Assembly: GCF_037975245.1 (NCBI RefSeq)
Contig: NC_092571.1
Span: 17,233,917-17,297,916 of the forward strand
DNA from: Apostichopus japonicus
Taxonomy: Eukaryota; Echinodermata; Holothuroidea; Aspidochirotida; Stichopodidae
DNA: 64,000 nucleotides
Direction of reading: 5' to 3'
Shown: in pieces, positions 46,601-57,600 of the stretch
Position numbering within the stretch: the first letter of the stretch is position 1
Layout of the letters: each line of letters starts with the position of its first letter
Made by a program: the position numbers and the translations under genes
The notes under the pieces: model-generated
Told to the model about the DNA's origin: nothing
The model's input: only the letters and a program-made list of their open reading frames with translations
The model's database searches: none

Positions 46601-49600
46601 CTAATGTTAGAAGTCAGTATTGCACCCATATTTTCTACCACAAAATGAAACAAAACAAAATTGGTCACATTAACTGAAAGTTTAAATTTCTCAGTTTATA
46701 CTACTTTTTAGCACATTTTTGTTTATGTTAGTCACATTCTGGGTTGAATTTTGGAGAACATGAGCATTTCTTGTAAATTGTTAGTCAATTTAGATATGTC
46801 ACAAATTTGATTGCAATACAGACGACCTTTCATTACTATAATTATCCAATATAAACAATAAAACAAATAAATCCATCTGACTCATATTAAGATAAAAGGA
46901 GCAAATTAAAGAGAGTAAACAACTCACCTCCATCATCCAATTGCCAGCTTATTTAAACAAATTTGTTACCATGGAAACAGCATATTTAATTAGCAGTATA
47001 TAAGTTGGATACTCCTTGTAATTTGCTCCTTTTCTAATTAAGTATAAACTGAATATTCAGTATTATGTAATTACTGGATTAGTCAGGAAAAAAACTAACA
47101 TTTGCCAGGATAGAGAACTTTACCATTTTTAAGCTAAAAATCTTCTTTTCTGAATAACTTTGCATGCCACCAAAGAATTCAACATTCTTTTGAGAGACTG
47201 AGCCAGTCAAAATAACATCATTTAATGTCTTTATCAGGAAATATACGCTACAAGTAGTAGTAAAGAGGATTGTAAAATGATTTAGCATGTGACCACTTCA
47301 TAACTAGTATTACACCAAAAATATGCCAGAAAGAACACCGGTGCTAACTTATTTTGGAACTGTATATCCCCTTTTTGTAAGTTCTACGTTCAAAGCATTT
47401 TCATCACTTAGAAATTTTCTCTAACTTTGAGCTACATCAAAACCTACAGGAAAATAATTTCCCAAGATTTTCATCTAGCAGATAAAACTTTGGAGGCAAT
47501 GCAACATGAGCTTTCATTTCCTGGCAAAGTTAGAATAAAAAAATATATAAAAAATATAAATTTTGAAAAAAGGAGGGAATGTTAATAACAGAGAGAAATC
47601 TGGCGTGCAGAGCTTGACGGTAAAAATGAAAGAATGAAAATACAAAGGAATAAATTGATTAAATAAAATAAAAAATTTGATGTTATCTTGATTCATGCAA
47701 TACAATGCATGTCTATAAAATTAAAAGGAAGAAAAAGGTATAAATTCAAATAACTTGACTAAAAGTGAAATAAATTAACATATAGTTCTAAACCTAAATA
47801 CAATGTGGGCAATGAGATGAGACACACGTTGGGCAGAAGTACAGTGATTAGTGGTTAATTGCGTTGAAAGTATACATTGTAGAATGAATAGTTTTTATAA
47901 TCCTCCAGGTTTCTACATCTTTATGTGAGAGGTAAATTGTTGTAGCAGTTTCTAAGTATTACAGGGATATATCAGTTACAAATTAAAAATAGACAAAAGA
48001 AACAAATGTTAGAGACAACGATTTATACGTGGAATATGAACCAGAAGTAACTGTTACGTTTCTATCTGACTCATGTCAAACATGTCTAATGTCTTCTCCG
48101 AACCCTGTAGTCACACGAAAGGTTCACTTTGCTCATAATTAACCAGACAACTAAGCAAATAATTTCATGTTTATCAGAATTTGTGGGTATTAAAAATTTG
48201 AAACAGTTAAGATAAAGAAAGTATACGCTTTGTAAAAGTATCTGTCCTGAACAAATCCACCCTCCCCCACCAACTTCCTTTGGGAAGGGGGAGGGGAGGA
48301 TGAGGAGGAGGAGCATAAGGGGATGGGAGATGGGAACCTTTAGAAAACTCTTTGGCCTCTTAACAAGCTAAAACATTGGGCCAATACAAGTCTTTGTAAA
48401 AATTTATGTTACACACTTATGGATGGTTGAGGAAACAAACTTCTCCAAGACTCTCCAAGCTCTTTGTGAACGACAAGACAAAGAAGCAATCCCTGGACAA
48501 AGCATTTTGTTTTTGTATGTGGCAAGCTATCATAAATGAATGTTAAATAAAGATACTACACAAATATCATACAAAGGAAAAGTGTTATCAAAGCAGATGT
48601 TGAAATAAGAGAAGAATAGCAGAGCATAATAAAAATAAAGGCAAAAGGAACAAAACATGATTAATCAGGGAGTCATTTATGAATACATAATTGTTTTGAA
48701 AAGCAAAACAATGTTTACACCTTGAAGATGGAAGAAGCCAGAATTTTGCATTTTGCTTTACAAATTACAAGTGAGAAAAGGATGGGGCTTAAAAGGTTTC
48801 TGGGGAGGGGCGGGAGGGTTGGGGGAGAGGTAGGGGAAATGTTGGTAAATAGTTAAGTTTCAGGCTCTAAGTATGCTGTTTGATGTGTCATGAACTACAA
48901 GCATATCTATGTAGTAGGAACAATCAATGTCAGTTTGTGGTGGGAAGGGAGAGTAGAGGAGCAGGAGAGGGGGAGGGCGGGGGGGGGGGACGTATGATCT
49001 CTATTAATCTAAATTAAGGAAACCACCAAAATGCTGATTGTGAATTAAATACAATAACCAACAAAGAGTCAACATTACGGCTTTTGTAAATACATTTTCA
49101 CTTTCTGAAGCATTGTTACAAGGAGCATCCAACATTGTTTCCATAGTAACAAAAATGTTTAAATATTAAAGCAATAGCAGTAAAATCAATCCTACAGCAA
49201 CAAAGGCGGCTAGGAGAAAGTCTTGTAGAAGATCAAGAGGCTTCCAAAATGAATCAATGAGGGCTTCTCAGTACAGGTTTCATCCAGTTGGTGTGATACT
49301 TTACATAATAAAAAATAGTTTCCTTGGAATTTTCAAGGCAAGAGCATTCTATGACCTTGCATTTACACAGTATGAGTAATCTTAGAAGATAGCTTTAAAT
49401 AACCTAAAAATATAATCACTTAACAAACAACAATTTACTTAATCTAAGATTAAGCTCTTTCTTTATGCCTCGTTTTGCTATATATAGCACTTGTTACAAG
49501 GAATTTTAATTTTAATAATGACAATAATGTTGAAATGTTACAAAATTTGTATGAATGGAAATTATATTCATTCATTTGACAGTCAGAATAAAACTGACTT

Positions 49601-52600
49601 TGTTTGAATTTATTAAAAATATAAAATTTGGACAATTGAGTATCGACACAACGTAACATTACGTCTTATGCCCGACCCTCCATGAAGGCATATTACAATA
49701 TCATAGAAGCAACAACAACTGCTGAATCTGTTAAATTAAAACAATTAAAACACAGGAATAGCTCATGACAATATCTATTGCATGAGACCTTAAATGCCAA
49801 GCTGAATAATCCATTTAGCTGACATGGACGAAATGATCTCGATTTTCCCTGCTTCCCATCCTCCCTCTCTCAGATGATGTTTAAACGAGAGGCTGACGAG
49901 AAAAGAAGACGATGACTCATCAATCCAGTCCTTCAGTTTAATTATATCCTCTGTTATCAGCTGCGTGGTGCGTGCGGCTCCCCAGTTTATAACGAGAATG
50001 GTTCGGGCTTCCTTGCAAGTGTTCAGAGTATGTGAGTCACGGCAGGCATCTTCCAATCTCTCGACACAAACAGGGAGGGAAGACATTTTTGGGATAACAA
50101 TTGTCATTAATATCCTAGGATAATTGTGTGTGTGGTCCTGACATCACCAGTGATGCATTATGGGTAAATTGAAATACTTTTGATGGGTCAGGTTTTAGGA
50201 GGATGATTCTTTGAAATTTAGGTTAATGAGATTTAAAGTCCCTTGAGTGAGATAGGATGTTCCTGTTGACATGCTTTATTAAGGGTCAATGGGAATTAAC
50301 CTTTTTATAATGGATATATGTTTAGTTGTTATTTTCATATTTTGTGGTATAAAATTATTCCCATCATCAAATGGTATAAAATAAAGAACCTGTATGTTCA
50401 GATATTCAACCCTCCCCGGGTTGGGATGGGAGGGGGGAGCTGGGACCAAGACAGGAAATCCAAGCAGGTTGAGAAAAAAATATGCTAGATACTAGTCTGG
50501 AATGTAAACCATCAAACAGGGATCTAGCAAGGCACGGTCAGTATTTACTTCATTGTTTCAATTCTTCGGCAAACGGTTCAAACATTGGTGCTCATAGATG
50601 AAATTTGTTCGTCTCAAAATAGCAAAAGTGAACAAGATAAATTGCAAGATATAAACGACCGACATTTGGTAAAACATTTAAACGTGTAATGTGCAAAAGA
50701 ACTGAGATTTCTATTTGCACCGATCCAAATTACAATTGGGAGGGGGGGGGGTGGATTTTGGGAAATTGAAGACAACCAGTGTTAATTGTTTAATCGTCAA
50801 TGGAATTGGAACCGAAAACAATTTTAAATGATATCAAATGTTCCATTGTTTTTGTGGGCATTTAAATTAAGTCAGTTTTCATGGAAACACGGACATTGTT
50901 AAACACTAAATACTACAAGCTGTTTTCTTAAATGATTAAAAATTTGATTCAGACAAAGACAAATGGATTGTGAGCTATACATTTATTTCTATAAAATCTC
51001 TTTTTGCTATTTACATTTTTGTAAAGCTTTAAAATGACATAAAAAAATATGAAAAAGGAATGACAGAGTACTGCTCAAATGGATTTGTCTGCAAACTTTT
51101 GAGAGGAAACTTAACTTTTAAAACAATTTGTGATCAAAACCTGCGTGAGTGATCAGAGATTGGCTTCAAAGTTTTAGTACGTATCCATGGTAACACGATT
51201 TATACTTGATCAAAACTAACAAAACAGTTTTTGAACTTAATAGAGACTCATCCAGATGCAACTTTTGCAGACGGCCAGGCAAATTGGATGTTAGCGGATG
51301 CAACAAAGTAAAGCAAGTTATAAGTTTTGAACAAAAACAGGGTTTTAGTTAAGGTGTCAAACACCACAAAGAAAGACGGTGTTATGGTGTTGTAGTTCTG
51401 TTTCAGTTGAAGGAGATGCTCTGTACATACATATCTTTGAGCTTACACGTTGCACAACCTAAGGTGCCAAATTCACAGTGACATTTAATGCCAGGCTTAC
51501 AATATGCTAGATCTAAGATGAGGCATTGACATTAACAGCTAGCTGTGGCAATAGCTGATTTGCAATAGGGCAAACAACCAATATAAGTTGGAAATATGCA
51601 ACATTTGGGAGAAGAACCAAAAATAGAATGAACAAATTAATCCTTCACTATCAATAATTTAAACATTTATGTAAAAGCTTTTGTGTAACCAAGAACAAAA
51701 ACTCAAAGATTGTAGCCTAGCAACAGAGCTGGCTACTAACATTTTGAACAGCTTCAGGCTGTGGTGTGGAGGGGGAAAAAATACAGTATCCTTTGAAACC
51801 AAACTCGTTCTTGAAGCAAGTCACTGCAGGTTCACTTTAGAAAATAAATACACAAAACTCGACCACAAATTGATGGTTTTTAGTACACATTTCCTGTCAC
51901 AATTTGACTATTTCAGGTATCACTGACACACAATAAATAATGAAAATTTAGGAAACGTCAGGTTTCATTTTAATCGATGAAACCCAATCAAAGATATTAA
52001 TTTTTAATTAATTAATTTATCTGGTGGTAATTAGTACAGATACTGACCACAGAATTTAGGAAGAAAGGAACACTGCCTAGAAGCAGTTCTAGGTTTAATA
52101 CGTACAAAAATACCATCTCAAGTAAGATGGCGTATTCTTGTTAAATTTTTATCAAGGTATGAAACATTTTTTTTTGTACCAAACTAACAATTATAATGTT
52201 CTCCATAGCCAGTTTACAATTTTAAGGGAGGAGAAACAGAGTATCATTAAGGTAGTTGCACCTTACCTCCCACTTCCCCCTCCCAGTGCCCCCCTCTCCA
52301 CCCCCACCTTGCTCCACCTCCAATAAAATATTAAAACTAAGAAGGAAAAAACACCCATCTCAAATAGACCAAAAATTCTACCAAATTAATTCTTCTAAAG
52401 GCAACTGAACAGCATACATAAACTTTTGGAAGCACAAGAAAAACTGTTTGGCATAGAGGGATAAGTGAAATTGTTGTTGGCATAAAGCAGATATATATAT
52501 TTTAAATATGATACTACTTAATCATAAAAACACAACAGAAAAAACACCAACAATAACAACAACAACTTGCATATTAATGTAACTGAATACTTAAGAGGAT

Positions 52601-54640
52601 GAAATAATTTAAATAATGAATATTCGTAACCTACTGTTATCAGGATGGATACTCACATATTGCACTTAAATACATGAAGAAGTTTCAATGAATACCTCTG
52701 ACTTGCTGAATATTTCAAAATTACTAAAACCAAAGACAACAAATAAATCATGCTCATCTACTTTGAAGATTTTAACTTGAGATTAATGTAACCATCTAAC
52801 CCAGTTCACCTCCTCCCCCCCCCCAACTCCCTCACCATCACCACCCTCACATTTAAGCTCCCCTGCCAGATCACAAAATGAGATGATTTCCTCAAAACAT
52901 TTATGATTGTTTTCTTGAAATGCAATTTGATAAAAATGATCTTGAATTTTTCTCATAACAAATTGAGTAAGTTGTCCCTACTGACTGAGAATGTGTAATT
53001 ATAAAGCTTTTCTTTCAAAAATATCAAGATACCAATGACGATCTCACAAGAATCTGTTTCCATGGCTACTTGAACCAAAACAAGAAACACTAACACAAAA
53101 AATTAATCTTATGGACAGTTTTTTTTTTAAACTTATATTATGACACAAGAAAAGGCACTTGTAAAACATATAGCACCAAATGTAAATTACCATGAAACCA
53201 TTTTCTTAAACCAAAAACCATATTTTCAACCAAAGAAATTGATTTAAATTGCGCTTTCAGATCACTATGGAACACTTGAAGCACACATGTCAAAATAGTC
53301 TTCTGTATTGTTGGGGTCTTTTTTAAAACACAATTTGCTATGATCAGAGATGTTGGAAGCGTTTGCTGATGTTTGATCTGATGGTAGAATTGTGGTGCGA
53401 TAATTCACAAAAGTGAAGTATAAAGAACTTGACCAAATGACCTCCTAAAGTCACATGGGCAGTGATCTGCAGCTTGTTCCATCAGACAACGTAACAATTA
53501 GTCTTTCTGACAACTTTCGGTAAAAACAGAAGGGAAACGAATGGGATGGTCAAACTAGTGCACGACTAACTTGATCGAACCGACATTTCTTAAAACAACC
53601 TTTAAACGTTTACAATTCAAAAACTTAGCATTCTTCTAGCAAAAAGGTTTTTTTTCCCTTCTGCACATAACGATGAGCAATGTTTGTTGGTACTTTTTTC
53701 CTTAAAACTGTGTAAATGTACCATTTGTGTTGCCAGAAAGACTCTTACCAAAGTCAGCTATTTATGGAAGGATGGACCATGTTAAATTAATGTAATATCA
53801 TATTTTTGAATTTTTGAATTTTTTGGTCCTAAAATGTTATGTTCCCAAAGCTCTCCCCATTGGCTCCCTTCATGCTCCTTTTATCACCCAGATCAACAGA
53901 ACACCAAAAGGACTAGAAATATTACACAGACCCCCTCAGAGCAACTCATTTGTGTGAGAAGAAGGGGGCAGGGGGGAGGGGGGAATGATGATAACTAATT
54001 TACCCATGAGGTAGCTAAAGGTATATTGTTCCAAAAACCCATGTCCCATTTTCATTGGTCACCTGAAAAACTTTGTGCATCATCGGTTGAAAACACAAGA
54101 CAATATTCCTGATTGCATACTTTGTGTTTAAATCTGAGATCTAAAGACGATTTAGTTCGTCTATTTTAATAATAGTTTTGGAATAATTTGTTCCACCAAC
54201 TATTGGTGTACTGTTCAAATTACAATCTCTACCTCCCCCTACCCCCCCCCCACCCCCAGCTCTCCCACCTAGCCCATATGAGGATAGCATGTGTTTTTTA
54301 CTCTCTAATCCTAATTTTACATCGATCTGTCATGAAATATTTTTCTTCTTTTTTTGCTGGTTTTTGCCTATTTTCAACGACAGTTTCCAGTCAAAACAAT
54401 AATAAAAATTGTAAGTAACAAAATCAGTAGAAATTGAATTATTAAAGTTGTATAAATTATTGCTAAATTAACTGAGATAAAGTGAGCAGTCAACAATAAA
54501 ATGTAGAGAAAAAAGGAACAGAAATGTATGTAAATAAATATTAAGATTGTCTGAATACCGTTATTAATAATAATTACTGTAACTGAAAAGAAAACTGTAT
54601 TTTGGTCTGAAGTAAAGAAAAATTCAAACAACTCCAACAG

Positions 54641-54680
<40 letters not shown>

Positions 54681-57600
54681 CGTTTGTAGCAAAATCACAT
54701 CAAAACTGAAATCATATACGGATGAAAACTGAAAAACAGAAAAAAGTAACTCAATGAACATAAATTTTCTGAAAAATGTTAGTAAAAAAGATCTACAATT
54801 TTTGTCACCGACACCGACTTGTGAAATTAAGAACGAAACTATTCCTAATCTAATTTCTTATTTGGTTTCTGGTTACAAGTTTATACAGAATGTAGCTGCT
54901 TGAATTTATTTTTTTTGACATTTCACAAGCGACCATAGAGAGGCGTGCAACTCGTAAATTATACCCAAAGCATGATGGGATACCGGCACGAAATATATCG
55001 AGCTTGATTCCAAGGACGCTACGAGTAACTTGAGAGCATCGTAAAGTGGAAGCCTCAGCGACGGGTACTAGAAATAACACAAATTAATCAATGAAGTTGC
55101 CAAGGAAACAAGATGAGCGCCTCTGACTTTCATAAGATTGTGAATTATACTTCTAGCAGTATCAACAATGTGTTTTAGTAAACGTTGGATAAAAGCTCGA
55201 TATATTTCTCAAAACTTTCTTCTCAGTTAACCAAGAGTACTTACCCCAATGTATTTTGACAAATCTACCAACAGTTCTTGAGAAAACACACCACACATTA
55301 AAAACGACTTTTTTTTGTCGAAATTTGTTAGCTTTGTCTTGCAGGTGGGAAGGTCATATAAATGCCCTTAATAGCATTTTTTCCACAACTTTTGACACAC
55401 TACCTCTTCGATTGTGCTTTCAATATAGGTACAAATTTTCATCGGGGGGGGGGGTGGTAAGTGACTCTTTTGTCTCTCTAACCTTTCCGCACCCCTCTCT
55501 GGGCCGCATGTCACCTCATCTCTGTTTTCAGGACCAGATAACAACTCACGAGAAACAGAAACGAAATGATAATCAGCGAAAATTGATAAATATACCAGAA
55601 CACCGCTGCAAGGAAGAGAATGGTCATGAACTTACTCTCGATGTGATCATCGTCCTCATCGCAGCTCAGGCTCCCCGGGGTGGTGTTTCCCGACAGGAGG
55701 GTCACCTCCTCGACTTGCTTCTGGAGGGCCAGCAGGCGACTTTCATAATCCTGAAGGAAAAATGGCAGAAAGGTGCTTTTGTATTGCGATACTTTAATGG
55801 GTAGGGTAGCTTTAAAAGAACATCAAAATATTTAAGCCGTTTCAGTCTACTCAAAATGTCGCATATTTTCCAATCCAATACTTGAAGAGTTTTAATATAA
55901 GATTATGTAAAAGACTGATACAGATGGAATGTAATTAGTATTTCCAATTTAATTTTATACTAGTTATACTAACTTTATATCATGTCAAAAGCATCCATCC
56001 GTCAAGAAAAACAACTTTAAATTTTAGGATAACAAAAATTCACAAGATAGCTCAGCATTTGTTTTGCCATATTTCTAGTTTACAGTGGTAATGGAATAAT
56101 TTAATCTCATTAATAATCTCCTTCTCTCTCAGCTACACTGTTGAATTGTACCTTGTGGATAAATCCCACGGATAAAACCCATGTGGTTTTGCACATGGGT
56201 GTCTATTACTAAAAGAGACCAAAGTACAATTCACTCTTCCATACATTTATATATTCTCCATTCTGATGACACAAGAAAATTTAAACCAAGGAAAGTTTTA
56301 GACACTTAGATTTTGTTTATTTTCAGTGGTACTTTGTGCTACAAACTTTCTTATATTTAGTTATAGTTGCTTTAGAGTCCTTTTTTAAGGCCAAGGCAAT
56401 TCTCACACCAACATTAAAACAGCTAACCTCTGGTCGCTGGTAACTTGTCACACCCAAGCATGCACAATTCAAACAGTTGCTCCTGGACATCACAGTGCGA
56501 CCGACTATCCTGTGCATCCCTGTGGGTGACATCCCATAGGGTGCAACCGATATCCAGCACACTCAACCCTATTTAATACTAGGTTAAGCACTTGACAGGT
56601 CCCCATTTATACACCTGGACAAACACATAATGATTCAACCGGGACTCGAACCAGCAATCCTTTGATTTACTATAGCCGTATACCATGTGACCACGATGCT
56701 CTGATATGAAGATATGACATTTGTTTATCCGATGTCTAAATATAGACTGATGACTCACCTGTCTCTGTTGCTCCAGGAGCAGATCTGCCTCTTCTTTTTC
56801 TTTCCTGAACTGTGTTTCCAGGGCAAGCAACCTTTGAACAAGAAGACTCTTATAATGGATGAAATGTTACCATGACAACAGAACACAAAATATTTTGCTG
56901 GAGTTGACAAAGCATGATAAATGACTTGTAATCAATAAAAACTCTAAACACAGATCGTGGAAATTATTTTTTTAAACAACAGGCAATAAATGTCATCTAA
57001 AAGAATCTATGTATTTAAACCTAGTTAATTCAATTCATCCTGATAAACTTTTCGGACATTTTTGATACGCTGAAGCATCTGCTGTTATGCTATGCAATCG
57101 ATCACACACTTTGAATTCAGGTATTTGCCCAACAGAGGTACTTACAAACACAAGCATCGGAATTATAAAGTACGCCATCTTTGGGAATTTAAAACAGAAT
57201 TTACTAAAAAAACTAACCTTTGCTGCATCTCCTCTTTAATGTCAATCCCCTGTTTCTGGAGAAGTTCTGTCTGTGCGAACGACCAGTCCACCATCTCTGG
57301 TCCGTCCCCTGCAGGGGTGAGATGGGTGTTGGTGGGGGTCGAGTGAGGTGACTTCTCACGTTCCTGCCTCAGCTGCTCCGGGTTGTTAAACCGAAAGACG
57401 TGGTATTTACCTATGATGATTCTGTATCCTGAAAGGGGGGGGGGGGGGATTGAAAGAAACAGAGCATTATAAAGTTGGCAAAGGGAGAAGTTATGAAGTC
57501 TCCGCAAATTGGTTCTGAATGGCTGGTGAATGTTTAAAACCAGTTTTATGTCGTCGGGGGCTTGCAATGATTGGTGCAGAATCCAAAGCTCCAAGGGAGA

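Noticed and set aside
55256-55804. 182-codon plus-strand open frame
   Set aside because: It overlaps KIF1 exon 6 in antisense. The minus-strand exon has conserved protein sequence and splice sites, and the plus frame has neither.
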